DNA from: CAYZED01 sp964477445
GTDB taxonomy: Bacteria > Bacillota > Clostridia > Lutisporales > Lutisporaceae
Assembly (NCBI GenBank): GCA_964477445.1
Contig: CAYZED010000002.1
Span: 62,001 to 126,000, forward strand
Direction: 5' to 3'
Length of the DNA: 64,000 nt
In this document: positions 1-9,052 of the stretch, in pieces
Position numbering within the stretch: the first letter of the stretch is position 1
Layout: every line of letters begins with the position of its first letter
Translations under genes and position numbers: made by a program
Notes under the pieces: model-generated
What the model was told of the DNA's origin: nothing
Database searches by the model: none
What the model saw: the letters and a program-made list of their open reading frames with translations, nothing else

Positions 1-890
1 ATTAATTTTGTTATTTCCGAGTGTTCGAAACAGGCCCCACCACAATTTTTGTATTCATCATTAATATACCCACCTTCAGCAGCACCATCTAATTTATTGA
101 AAAATGCCTCAGGCGACACCGTATAATTAGAACCAAATCCTACATGTTCTGAACCAACTAATTCACATATATAATCTATCATTCCAAACATTTCTATGGC
201 ACTTGGTTTCGGATTCCCTATATAACCACCTAAAAAAGTAAGTCCAATTACTCCCCCCGTTTTAGCACATGCTTTTATCTGATCATCTTTTATGTTCCTA
301 GTATTCTTGCATATTGAAAAAGGATTTACATGTGAAAAAATAAATGGTTTTTCTGAGAGTTCCATTGCCTCCATTGTCGTCTTATACGAACCAAGTGTCC
401 CATCTAAAAGTATCTTTTCTGAATTCATCATCTTTACAAATTTTCTGCCAGCAATACTAAGACCAGTATTTGTATATTCATAACAACTATCGCCATAGGT
501 ATTTCTTCCTGCTGATAGCAATATATGTGTTACTCCAAATCTTTTAAATATTTCGACATCAGTTTCTGGGTTTTCTATCATCCCTGCATCAGCTAAGCTA
601 AAAGTTAATCCAAGTTTGTTTTCTTTCTTTGCTCTTAGAATATCGTCATAATTTTTAACCAAAATATATTTATCGTCTTCCGCTTCAAAGTGCTTCAATG
701 TTTCCATCAAGCAAATGAGATTTGATCTAAATCCTAACACTCTAGCATTTATTTTAATCGATGCCAATGTAACTCCTGAAATACGAACTCTCTCAAGAGA
801 TTCCAACTTATTCGGAATCATTTCCGCCCAAACAATCGAATTGTCCCAAATTATCGAGTCTTTGTATATATTTAAAGCGATATCTTTCAT
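1..890 (-). CDS. M19 (renal dipeptidase) family homologue lacking most metal ligands, C-terminus beyond window
   Basis: The ATG at 888-890 follows AAGGTG and directly abuts the stop of the upstream M20 gene, so this is the third gene of that operon. The frame stays open for about 296 codons to the window edge, so the C-terminus is missing. The fold is recognisable as peptidase family M19 by alignment with the intact paralogue at 5907-6917: both share the GRNTYGDSC / SRKNSFADGC-type stretch, the PFIFSHVNP / PVFASHTNA stretch, RNIKDDQIKA and GGVIG. Four of the five zinc ligands of the family are replaced here: the N-terminal HxD reads SxV (WDNSIVW), the IEG glutamate reads LAD, and the DxTH histidine reads DGTLG. 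Only the SH of SHVNP remains. Catalysis as a dipeptidase is therefore unlikely by the known mechanism. It may be a pseudoenzyme or a partner of the intact paralogue. Confidence 0.75.
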   Translation of the reverse strand, partial: MKDIALNIYKDSIIWDNSIVWAEMIPNKLESLERVRISGVTLASIKINARVLGFRSNLICLMETLKHFEAEDDKYILVKNYDDILRAKKENKLGLTFSLADAGMIENPETDVEIFKRFGVTHILLSAGRNTYGDSCYEYTNTGLSIAGRKFVKMMNSEKILLDGTLGSYKTTMEAMELSEKPFIFSHVNPFSICKNTRNIKDDQIKACAKTGGVIGLTFLGGYIGNPKPSAIEMFGMIDYICELVGSEHVGFGSNYTVSPEAFFNKLDGAAEGGYINDEYKNCGGACFEHSEITKL

Positions 891-2522
891 CTAATTCACC
901 TTTTCCAAATCTCTAATGTTTATATAACCAAAAAGAGTTTCTTTTTCATTTCCCAATTCTTTATATTTAAGGGCAATAGATTGGTTTCTAGTTAAATTTA
1001 TTCCTAGGTTAATTATACATTCATCATCTTCTTTATTAAGTAATACTTCCCCAATTATCTCATCCTCAGAATATGCCATAATATTTATGTCTTTAAAATT
1101 CTTAAATCTTCTTAAAAAAATCGTTTCTTCTCTATTAATCTCAAATCTATTATCCGAAATTACTTTAATGCCTAATGCATTAGGAAAACGTTTTGGATTT
1201 GGAAACTTTTCACCGACAGTTGGAAGAACCTTTCCTTTGATGGCTTCCGAATAGTAATCTTTCATACGGATTAACTCGTTTGGTCTCAATAAAACATCAA
1301 CTAATGTTGAACAACAAACTTTAACTGTCTTATTAACTCCCTTATATGCGGCTGGAATATTCGATTGTTTCACCACTTCAACGCTATGCCCTGGAGTACC
1401 TTCAGCTAAAGCAGCCATACATATTCTTATCCACGGTGCCTTCCAAGACACATCACCCTCATCAGTTGAAGCCGTATAGGCTCCTTGCTCTGCTGGAAGA
1501 GGTCTAATACTCCTATCATATCCTTTTTCTAATCCCATTTCGAATACTTCTTTGTCATCATTTTCATCAAATTCGGGCGCTCCAATTTCTAGCATGTTCT
1601 GATACGCCAATTCAGCAAATGGTCTATTTAAAACAGTATTAGCAAAAGCCTCAACCATCTCCCAATCAACTCTGCATCCAGTGGCTAAAGCGCCTGCTCT
1701 AGCTGTATTATTAATCTTTTCATATACTTTATATAAATTATCAAATTCTTGAGCTCTAATCGCATAAGAACTTGCTGCATAATCAGGTACTACATTAGCT
1801 GCTAAGCCTCCATCAGTAATAATGTAGTGAATCCTTACATCCTGTGTTACATGTTCTCTTAAATAATTTACAGCTACATTCATTATTTCTAATGCATCTA
1901 ATGCACTAATGCCTAATTCTGGTTCGGCTCCAGCGTGCGATGTTTTCCCATAAAAACGATATTTCGCAGATATAATTGCGTTATGCCTTGAATATAGAAC
2001 TCCGTTAAACTCTAGTGGATGAAATCCCATAAAGCAGTCTACTCCATCGAAAATCCCTTGTTTAACAAAAAAAGGTTTACTGGCATATTCCTCCTCAGAA
2101 GGTGTGCCAAAAACCTTAATCGTTGCATTAATCCCCATTTCATCAATAAATTTCTTCATAACACTGGCGGTTCCTATAGCACCCGCCGCAAACAAGTTGT
2201 GTCCGCAACCATGACCATTTTCTCCTTTTTTTTCACAGGACAAACCAGGCAGGGCGTCATATTCACAAATAAGGCCTAAAACTGGCCCTTCGCCTGTAGA
2301 ATACGACGCTAAAAAACCTGTCGGGTACCCACCAGTCCCTCTCTCCAATTCAAAACCCATATCTTCAAGCATGTTTGTCAGGAATTCAGATGATTTTAGT
2401 TCCTGTCTGCTTTTTTCTGCAAATTTCCAGATTGTGCTCCCAACTTCTTTAATCATTGCTGAATTTTCATCAACAATTGAGTTTACGCGTTTCTTACTTT
2501 TGATTAATAAATCGGTTGTCAA
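891..2522 (-). CDS. M20 family amidohydrolase (AbgB-like aminoacyl hydrolase)
   Basis: This is a cytosolic metal-dependent amidohydrolase of the M20D / AbgB type, which cleaves N-acyl or aminobenzoyl amino acids. Visible family motifs are the GLICEYDALPGL stretch, the metal-binding NGHGCGHN, the catalytic glutamates in FGTPSEEE and the GFHP histidine, followed by the lid dimerisation domain and the TDEGDVSW segment typical of AbgB. A frame is open from an ATG at 2552, but AGGAGG lies inside it six bases before an in-frame TTG at 2520-2522, so I place the start at that TTG. The last ~100 residues after the peptidase core are not recognised. It sits 32 bases downstream of the D-aminoacylase gene and abuts the M19-like gene, so the three are probably co-transcribed. 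Substrate is not determined. Confidence 0.88.
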   Translation of the reverse strand: MTTDLLIKSKKRVNSIVDENSAMIKEVGSTIWKFAEKSRQELKSSEFLTNMLEDMGFELERGTGGYPTGFLASYSTGEGPVLGLICEYDALPGLSCEKKGENGHGCGHNLFAAGAIGTASVMKKFIDEMGINATIKVFGTPSEEEYASKPFFVKQGIFDGVDCFMGFHPLEFNGVLYSRHNAIISAKYRFYGKTSHAGAEPELGISALDALEIMNVAVNYLREHVTQDVRIHYIITDGGLAANVVPDYAASSYAIRAQEFDNLYKVYEKINNTARAGALATGCRVDWEMVEAFANTVLNRPFAELAYQNMLEIGAPEFDENDDKEVFEMGLEKGYDRSIRPLPAEQGAYTASTDEGDVSWKAPWIRICMAALAEGTPGHSVEVVKQSNIPAAYKGVNKTVKVCCSTLVDVLLRPNELIRMKDYYSEAIKGKVLPTVGEKFPNPKRFPNALGIKVISDNRFEINREETIFLRRFKNFKDINIMAYSEDEIIGEVLLNKEDDECIINLGINLTRNQSIALKYKELGNEKETLFGYINIRDLEKVN

Positions 2523-2554
2523 TTCATACCTCCTGAATGGTAATCCATTCATAT

Positions 2555-4267
2555 TTATTTGTTTCTTAAAATTTTCCCATTTTTTGCTCCAGTATGCTTA
2601 CCATTCTCTGCTGTTATTATACCATTAACCAGAACAAATTTAACCCCCAAAGGCGCTCTTCTAGTATCAACAGGGCTTTCATTTGTTTCTAGTTCGTCAA
2701 GATTAATTATCACTAAGTCTGCATAAGCTCCTTCTCTAATAACTCCTCTATCTTTTATCATAAATCTTTCAGCTACATATCCAGTGACTTTTCTTATAGC
2801 CTCTTCGAACCTATCTGGAGCAAATTGCTTTAAGTATTTTATCAAATAGCAATAATTGTTTTGGTGCGGATATTTTACCATAGGTATTTCTTTACTAAGC
2901 ACTGTGTCTAAATTGACTGACATGCCATCGGAACAAGGGATAGCCCACGGTAATTCAAAAAATTTCTTCAATTCTTCATATTCCTTTTCATTGGGCGGGT
3001 TACCATATTTCATTTTTGTTAATGGATCAGCTGTAATAACCATTACTAATGTATCAATATAATTCAAATTATATTCTTTCATAAGTTGTTCTATTGTCTT
3101 ATTCTCATATTTTTTCTCTTTGCAGACTGAAATAAGAATAGCATTCTCAATTCCCGGCAATGCTGTATTATTTGCATAAAACCATTTGCTATTCGCCATA
3201 TCTTTTTTCATGGAAAGCACATAGTCTTTATCTTCTAAATTTCTACTAAATTGTTCGATGGATCCAGCCGTCATATACCAAGGTCTAAAAATGGTAATTA
3301 GTTCAACCATTGTGTAGCCACCACCAGTTGTATTTGAAATAACATCAAAACTAAAGTCCAATCCTTCTTTTTCAGCATTCTCAAAAACTTCTTTGGTTTT
3401 CTCTATACTATCAATAGAAGTTAAATGGGAAATATTTACTCTGACTCCATTTCTTGAGATATCAAGCGCTTCTTTAACTCCTTCTTCAATCAGAAATCCA
3501 CCTTCACCTGTAGTAAATAACTTTCTTGCTCTGACATGTGAAGCATAAATTGAATTATACTCTTTCAACACTTCAGCTAATTCCTGTAGCTCTTCATGTG
3601 TGGCAAATGCACCAGGTGGGTAATCAAGTCCAGTGGACATTCCCCTCATACCATTTTCAAGTTCATCTTTTAATATAGTTTTCATTCTAGCTGTTTCAGT
3701 TTCAGTAGAAACTCTATTACAATCGTCATTCATTGCAACACTTCGAATGTTACCATGAGGTACTAATGGATAAAAATTCGAAGAAATTTTTTGATTCTCT
3801 ACTTTTTCACAGAACTCATACATAGTTCTAAAGCTCATATCAATATTAAATTTTTCTTTTGCTCTTTTTGCTAATTCATCTGAACTCACGTATGGTCCAG
3901 ACATTTCACTATAATAGTTATGTTTTAATTCAGGGAATAGTTCTGAATATCCAATCATCACTGCTGAAATTGAACTTACAGGCGCCATAGATCCTCCACA
4001 ATTACCACCTACAAAAGTTGTAACTCCCTGTAAAATATTCCCTTCGTTTTCAGGCCAAAGCATTATCGTTTGTTCCGCATGAGAATGTGGATCGATAAAT
4101 CCTGGAGTTAAAATGCACCCTTTAGCATCAATAACTCTTTTAGCCTCGAACTTCTTAAGTTCTCCAATAGCTTCAATTTTTTCGTTCAAAACTGCAACAT
4201 CTGCGAAGTAACTATTTTTACCTGTGCCATCAACTATTTTTGCATTAATTATTAATATATCAAACAT
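2555..4267 (-). CDS. N-acyl-D-amino-acid deacylase (D-aminoacylase), amidohydrolase superfamily
   Basis: The 570-residue protein removes acyl groups from N-acyl-D-amino acids, or a related N-acyl substrate, in the cytosol. The N-terminal beta domain (FDILIINAKIVDGTG) leads into the metal-binding FIDPHSHAEQ, then QGVTTFVGGNCGGSMAP, a signature of the D-aminoacylase branch. Later landmarks are STGLDYPPGA near residue 210, SHVR near 240, ISHLTS near 275, and PCSDGMS near 450 carrying a catalytic aspartate. The C-terminal segment ADLVIINLDE closes the beta domain. GGAGGAG lies seven bases before the ATG. It is the first gene of the minus-strand operon that also carries the M20 and M19-like genes and diverges from the XRE-TPR regulator at 4514. 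Confidence 0.88.
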   Translation of the reverse strand: MFDILIINAKIVDGTGKNSYFADVAVLNEKIEAIGELKKFEAKRVIDAKGCILTPGFIDPHSHAEQTIMLWPENEGNILQGVTTFVGGNCGGSMAPVSSISAVMIGYSELFPELKHNYYSEMSGPYVSSDELAKRAKEKFNIDMSFRTMYEFCEKVENQKISSNFYPLVPHGNIRSVAMNDDCNRVSTETETARMKTILKDELENGMRGMSTGLDYPPGAFATHEELQELAEVLKEYNSIYASHVRARKLFTTGEGGFLIEEGVKEALDISRNGVRVNISHLTSIDSIEKTKEVFENAEKEGLDFSFDVISNTTGGGYTMVELITIFRPWYMTAGSIEQFSRNLEDKDYVLSMKKDMANSKWFYANNTALPGIENAILISVCKEKKYENKTIEQLMKEYNLNYIDTLVMVITADPLTKMKYGNPPNEKEYEELKKFFELPWAIPCSDGMSVNLDTVLSKEIPMVKYPHQNNYCYLIKYLKQFAPDRFEEAIRKVTGYVAERFMIKDRGVIREGAYADLVIINLDELETNESPVDTRRAPLGVKFVLVNGIITAENGKHTGAKNGKILRNK

Positions 4268-4450
4268 TTTTTATCTCCTCCAAAAAATTATTAAATAATA
4301 TTGATTATTATTTTAATATAAATTATCCTATGAATATAGATTATCTTATAAATATATGTGATAATTATAACACTAAGAATTGATAGGGTCAAGATTAGTT
4401 TTATTATATTTAACTTTTTATTGTTTTTTGTTTATTATTTTAAACTTTTA

Positions 4451-4459
4451 TGGTATAAT
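4451..4459 (+). promoter_or_regulatory. Extended -10 promoter for the XRE-TPR gene
   Basis: TGGTATAAT is a perfect extended -10 (TGn plus TATAAT) 55 bases before the regulator start. No good -35 is present at the usual spacing, which fits an extended -10 element. The rest of the 246-base divergent region is very AT-rich, with an interrupted AATAATATT-type palindrome near 4294-4312 beside the D-aminoacylase start. Confidence 0.6.
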
Positions 4460-4513
4460 TATTTTCGTATTATTCAATATACTAAACACATTATTTGAAA
4501 GAGGATTAAACCT

Positions 4514-5914
4514 ATGTCAATAAAAACTATTGGAGAAAAAATCAAAACCCTCAGAAAAGAATTAAAACTTACACAATCTGAACTTGTTGGTGAGCAATTA
4601 TCAAAAGGAATGCTCAGTCTCATAGAAAACAACCTCAGCAACCCTTCAGTAAAAACGCTTCATTATATTGCAAACAAGCTAGGAAAGCCCATTTCATATT
4701 TCATTAACGAAATCCCTACAGAGATTAAAGAAATAACAGAAAGAAATTTAAACACGGAAATACTATTAGAAAAGATTTCAAAATTTGATGAGTTAGAGAA
4801 TCTTAATGAATATGCACAAGCCTTAGAAATATTGCGTAACTTGACATCTGAATATATAAAGGATGATGACTCAATTTTGTCTGCGAATCTTTTATATAAA
4901 TTCGGGAAATTTTTCATTAAATTCTCCAAGATGGATGAATCAGAAGATTATTTATTACAAGCCTCAAAAATATATTCTTCAAATGAGATGTACATCAATG
5001 CAGCGGAAGCGTATCTTGCCACTTACACAAAACATTTCAACCACTTTGATACAGTTAAATGCAATGAAATTATAGAAAACACCGAATCTTTATATCGAAA
5101 ATCAGTCAATAAAGATCCACTATTTGAGATTCGATTTCTTCATAAGAAGATTACACATCTAGGTAACAATAATAGAGATTTGAACATAATAAATGAAACC
5201 ATCGACGAAGCCTTAAGCCTTTCCAAGAAAAATGACTTGTATTATTATGAGGAATTATATAGATGTAAGGCAGTTCTCGCTACCGAATATGGTATGTATG
5301 ACGAATTTAAAGAGAGTATTGAAAAATCTTTAAAATTTTGCGAGCTAACTGATTCTGCAAATTTGAGAATCGTTCTGACCACAATTGCCACAGGCGAGAA
5401 TACTTTTGGTAATCCTATAGCGGCGCTTGAAGCAATCGATAAAACTAAAAGGCTTAAGATAACCAGTTTAGAGTTTGGCGATCCAACATCCTTCGAATTG
5501 GTAATGAAAGCCGAGGAAGCAAAAGCCCACTATTCTCTTGGTAATTATTTAGAATCAGAAAAAATATTCGAAAGTATTGACTTTGATAATTTGGAAAACA
5601 AAATATTATTTAACCCCCAAAGAATATTTTTATATGAAAAAAAAATCTATTACTGTTTACTTTTATCTAAGCTTAAAAAATTTGATCTAGCTATTAACTT
5701 TATAGAGAATATTATCCAAAAGCCTGTAGTAGAAGGCCAAAATCACTTCCTTAATTTTGCATATAGATGTCTTAGTGAAATATATTCTGAAAAAGGCGAT
5801 TACCAATCAGCATTTTCATATCAAAAAAAAGCTGCCGAGTATATTGAAAATCTTACGAGAAGTAAAAACATCCCTAAATCTTACGAACTCGAGAAAGGAC
5901 AACCGAATGATTAA
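4514..5914 (+). CDS. XRE-family regulator with TPR-like C-terminal domain
   Basis: The first ~65 residues are a lambda-repressor-type helix-turn-helix (IGEKIKTLRKELKLTQSEL, then SKGMLSLIENN and PSVKTLHYIANKLG). The remaining ~400 residues are all helical with repeated TPR-like pairs such as AEAYLATYTKHF, EEAKAHYSLGNYLESEKIF and CLSEIYSEKGDYQSAFSYQKKA. That architecture is shared with PlcR/Rgg-type regulators, whose TPR domain often binds a small peptide, but no pheromone gene was seen nearby. The last eight bases overlap the start of the M19 dipeptidase, so the two are translationally coupled, and the D-aminoacylase operon diverges from it. A role as local regulator of both operons is inference. 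Confidence 0.85.
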   Translation: MSIKTIGEKIKTLRKELKLTQSELVGEQLSKGMLSLIENNLSNPSVKTLHYIANKLGKPISYFINEIPTEIKEITERNLNTEILLEKISKFDELENLNEYAQALEILRNLTSEYIKDDDSILSANLLYKFGKFFIKFSKMDESEDYLLQASKIYSSNEMYINAAEAYLATYTKHFNHFDTVKCNEIIENTESLYRKSVNKDPLFEIRFLHKKITHLGNNNRDLNIINETIDEALSLSKKNDLYYYEELYRCKAVLATEYGMYDEFKESIEKSLKFCELTDSANLRIVLTTIATGENTFGNPIAALEAIDKTKRLKITSLEFGDPTSFELVMKAEEAKAHYSLGNYLESEKIFESIDFDNLENKILFNPQRIFLYEKKIYYCLLLSKLKKFDLAINFIENIIQKPVVEGQNHFLNFAYRCLSEIYSEKGDYQSAFSYQKKAAEYIENLTRSKNIPKSYELEKGQPND

Positions 5915-6917
5915 TTTTGCATTTGATTCCCACTGTGACCTTCCACTCTATATTTATCCAAAGAGAGCAGAAGGCGAACGATCCACATTAAACAAGTACT
6001 ATTTAAAAGATATGAGAGCTGGTAGCCTCAAATATCTGTCCGCCGCGATATTTATACCTCCAAATTTCGTTCCTGAAAAATCACTTGAAAACGCTATGAT
6101 TCAGTTACTAGCCATTAAACAAGAAATCAAAGAATGTAGCGACAATTTCAGGTTATGTACAACGCGAGAAGACCTTGAAGCTGTTGAGAAAAGCGAAAAA
6201 ATTGGCGTACTCATTTCTATTGAAGGATCCGAACCTTTCGAAACAGATCCTGAAATGCTTGAGATTTTTCACGAATTAGGTGTTCGAATCATTAGCTTAA
6301 CTTGGAGCCGAAAAAACAGTTTTGCTGATGGATGTGGTTTTGAGAAAGAAGAAAAGGAAGAAAAATATGGTCTAACCGAAAAAGGCAAGATACTTCTAGA
6401 TAAAGCTAAAGAACTGAATATGATAATTGATGTAACGCATCTTAGTGAAAAAGCCTTCTGGGATGTTCTTGAATATACACCCTTGCCTGTTTTTGCCTCA
6501 CATACTAATGCTCAGAACGTATTCAACATAAAAAGGAATTTTACAGATGAACAAATTAAAGCTATTTCAAATAGAAAAGGTGTAATTGGAGTAAATGGCG
6601 TAAGTAATTTCGTGGCACCCACAGACGAGATGTCAACTAAGGAATTCCTAACTAAGCATATTTCTTACATGGCGAACCTATGTGGACCAGAGTGTGTTGG
6701 CCTAGGACTTGACTTATTCGTAAACTACGGAAATGTTACACCTGAACTCCTCAAATCAGTACAAGATGGAGTTGTTCGAATCGCTAATGATGTAGTTTTT
6801 GGTCATAACGAAATACCTTTGCTTATAGAAGAAATGAAAAAAGCCGGGCTGAACGAATCGGATATTAGGAAAATATCTGGCGAAAACTTCTTGAACTTTT
6901 TCAAAAAAAATCTTTAG
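5907..6917 (+). CDS. Membrane-dipeptidase-family (M19) metallopeptidase, intact
   Basis: The 336-residue enzyme hydrolyses dipeptides, in this family including those with a C-terminal D-residue. All five zinc ligands expected for M19 are visible: FDSHCDLP (His and Asp), ISIEGSEPF (Glu), IIDVTHLS (His) and VFASHTNA (His), followed by the RNFTDEQIKAI and GVIGVNGV stretches. The frame is open 150 bases upstream, but the ATG at 5907 follows GAAAGGA and begins the normal mature family N-terminus (MINFAFDSHCD). No signal peptide is present, so it is cytosolic. It overlaps the regulator stop by eight bases. It is a paralogue of the degenerate M19 gene at 1-890. Confidence 0.92.
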   Translation: MINFAFDSHCDLPLYIYPKRAEGERSTLNKYYLKDMRAGSLKYLSAAIFIPPNFVPEKSLENAMIQLLAIKQEIKECSDNFRLCTTREDLEAVEKSEKIGVLISIEGSEPFETDPEMLEIFHELGVRIISLTWSRKNSFADGCGFEKEEKEEKYGLTEKGKILLDKAKELNMIIDVTHLSEKAFWDVLEYTPLPVFASHTNAQNVFNIKRNFTDEQIKAISNRKGVIGVNGVSNFVAPTDEMSTKEFLTKHISYMANLCGPECVGLGLDLFVNYGNVTPELLKSVQDGVVRIANDVVFGHNEIPLLIEEMKKAGLNESDIRKISGENFLNFFKKNL

Positions 6918-6964
6918 TTCACTCTCGCAATTATGATTTTCTATATTTAAAAGATGTCATGAAA

Positions 6965-7867
6965 TTATATTTCTCTAAACCGAGACGGCGTATTCCCTTC
7001 AAGCTTTTTGAATACTCTAGAAAAATAATACGGGTTCTCGAAACCTACTTCAAAACAAATCTCCTTAATAGACAGTGATGTATATTTAAGGAGTTTTTTT
7101 GATTCTTTGATTCTATACAAATTAATATATTCAATAGGAGTGTTGCCCGTAGCTTTGTTAAATAAACGTATCAGGAACTGATGAGAAACCCCAGTTAGTT
7201 CAGCTAGACTTTTTAGTTCAATGTGATGCATAAAATTATCATGGATATAAAATATGATTTCTTGCACCATCTTCGGCGCACTGTGGTCCTCTATTAAAAA
7301 AATATTTTTTTCGTTACTCGTAAAAGTCAATCTTGATAACATAAATAGTATTTCACTTAAATATAATGATATTAAAGCATCGCCACTCAGAGCAAGATGA
7401 CTTTTTTCCGAAATCGCCCTTTCTAATATATTAAAAAACTCTTCTTTATTTAATGACAAATTGTATTTTTCTAGCAAATAAATTCTTTTGAATTCAATCT
7501 GAGGCATCGAGAAAACGTCTTCATCATCAATATTGCAATCTTTCACAAAATCGTTTATTTGATTTACAGCCTCACCAAATGAAATATCATCAATTTTTTC
7601 TTCAATAATAAAATGAATTATGTAGTATTTACAAGGATTATCCTGGTCAGTCCCAGAACTAAAAATTTGTTTATGCTTAAGAAGAATACAGTCCCCAGCT
7701 TTTGCAGAAAAAGAATTACCATCGAGCGATATATTTAAGATCCCCTGAAAAACAAAAATCAACTCATAATTTTGTACTACATGTGAATTATATCCCCAGT
7801 TCTCATCACAGATTCTCTTTCCCATCAGAATTACTCTAGGAAGTTTAATTATTTCAAACGTTATCAT
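6965..7867 (-). CDS. AraC-family transcriptional regulator
   Basis: The 300-residue protein has an N-terminal cupin-like sensing domain (roughly residues 20-100, with DGNSFSAKAGDCILLK) and a C-terminal pair of AraC helix-turn-helix motifs from about residue 205. The conserved features there are LAELTGVSHQFLIRLFNKATG, the IEYINLYRIKESKKLL linker and the signature VGFENPYYFSRVFKKLEGNTPS. GAAAGGGA lies before its start. It is transcribed away from the ornithine-cyclodeaminase-family gene at 8008, so that gene is the natural target candidate. The effector is unknown. Confidence 0.9.
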   Translation of the reverse strand: MITFEIIKLPRVILMGKRICDENWGYNSHVVQNYELIFVFQGILNISLDGNSFSAKAGDCILLKHKQIFSSGTDQDNPCKYYIIHFIIEEKIDDISFGEAVNQINDFVKDCNIDDEDVFSMPQIEFKRIYLLEKYNLSLNKEEFFNILERAISEKSHLALSGDALISLYLSEILFMLSRLTFTSNEKNIFLIEDHSAPKMVQEIIFYIHDNFMHHIELKSLAELTGVSHQFLIRLFNKATGNTPIEYINLYRIKESKKLLKYTSLSIKEICFEVGFENPYYFSRVFKKLEGNTPSRFREI

Positions 7868-7911
7868 ATAATCCCTTTCATTTTCTTTTTGTTTAATTTT
7901 GTACTATTAAA

Positions 7912-7994
7912 AATAATATTATTTATTTATTTAGCTCTTTTAGTTTAATATAATACAATTAAACAGAAATATCTATCCCCAAAATAATATTATT
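7912..7994. promoter_or_regulatory. Two identical 12-bp palindromes flanking the promoter region of the OCD gene
   Basis: The perfect palindrome AATAATATTATT occurs at 7912-7923 and again at 7983-7994. A TATAAT at 7949-7954 on the plus strand lies between them and the second copy overlaps the leader just before the AAGGAG ribosome site of the gene at 8008. No good -35 is visible for that TATAAT. The paired placement in an AraC/OCD divergent region suggests operators, but AT-rich palindromes arise easily by chance. Confidence 0.4.
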
Positions 7995-8007
7995 AAGGAG
8001 AATTATC

Positions 8008-9027
8008 ATGGATTTTGAAAAAGAACGAGAAATACTATCAAAGAAACTTGAAATCGGAAAAGAAATTTTGTACTTAACAAAAGAAGAATGCGAAAATATC
8101 GGTATTACAAGAGAACGCGTCCTTGAACTAACTAAAGATGCACTTGTGGCTCATGGAAAAAAAGAATACGAAATGCCTGCAAAAATTGGCGTTCACCCTC
8201 TTACAGAAGTATTCTTTCATGCTATGCCAGCGTATGTACCATCAAAAAATGCAGTTGGTATGAAATGGATAGAATGTTATCCTAATAATCCAAAAAAATT
8301 CAATTTGCCACAGACTACTGGCGTGCTTGTTCTAAACGATGTGCTCTCTGGTTGTCCTATAGCTATTATGGACTGCACATGGCTCACAGCTATGAGAACT
8401 CCGGCCGTTACTGTACTTGCTGCTGCGGCTCTTCACCCAGATGCAGAAACCTTTGGAATGTTTGGATGCGGAGTTCAAGGAATTGAACATGTAAGGTTCA
8501 TAGTTAAGACATTAAAGAATCTCAAGAAAATTTACATTAATGATATAAGCGAAAGCGCTATGGATAACTTGATTTCATTAGTTCAAAAAGAAATAAATGT
8601 AGAAATAATCAAAAGCACGCCTAAAGAAATGGCAGAAACTTGTGATGTTCTGAGCTCAGCTACTATAATCATTAAAGATACACTTTCAATTGTAAAAGAT
8701 GAATGGATAAGACCAGGACAAACTATTATACCAGCCGATTTAAATACTTTCTGGGATCCAAAAACATCATTAAAAGCTAGTAAATATATTGTTGATAGCA
8801 TTGATGAACATGAATTATTTGCAGGCATGGGATATTTCCCAGATGGACTCCCAAAAGTATACGCTGAAACTGGTGAAATATTAGCCGGACTTAAACCAGG
8901 AAGAACCTCCAAAGATGAAATAATCGTATGTAGTAATGTTGGAATGTCAGTTTGTGATGTTGTTATGGGAAGAGAAATCTTTGATATAGCATTAGCAAAA
9001 GGAATCGGCAAGAAGTTACCACTCTAA
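8008..9027 (+). CDS. Ornithine cyclodeaminase / mu-crystallin family protein
   Basis: The 339-residue protein belongs to the NAD(P)-dependent OCD / mu-crystallin / alanine dehydrogenase-like family. It shows the substrate-pocket VGMKWIECYPNN (conserved Lys), TGVLVLND, the AMRTPAVTVLAAA segment corresponding to the family RTAA motif, and the Rossmann stretch FGMFGCGVQGIEHV. A conserved aspartate lies in IIPADLNT. AAGGAG precedes the ATG. Family members deaminate ornithine to proline or reduce imino acids, and the substrate here cannot be told. It is monocistronic between a divergent AraC gene and the convergent pflA. Confidence 0.88.
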   Translation: MDFEKEREILSKKLEIGKEILYLTKEECENIGITRERVLELTKDALVAHGKKEYEMPAKIGVHPLTEVFFHAMPAYVPSKNAVGMKWIECYPNNPKKFNLPQTTGVLVLNDVLSGCPIAIMDCTWLTAMRTPAVTVLAAAALHPDAETFGMFGCGVQGIEHVRFIVKTLKNLKKIYINDISESAMDNLISLVQKEINVEIIKSTPKEMAETCDVLSSATIIIKDTLSIVKDEWIRPGQTIIPADLNTFWDPKTSLKASKYIVDSIDEHELFAGMGYFPDGLPKVYAETGEILAGLKPGRTSKDEIIVCSNVGMSVCDVVMGREIFDIALAKGIGKKLPL

Positions 9028-9052
9028 TACTACTTTAGTAGAAATTAATAAT

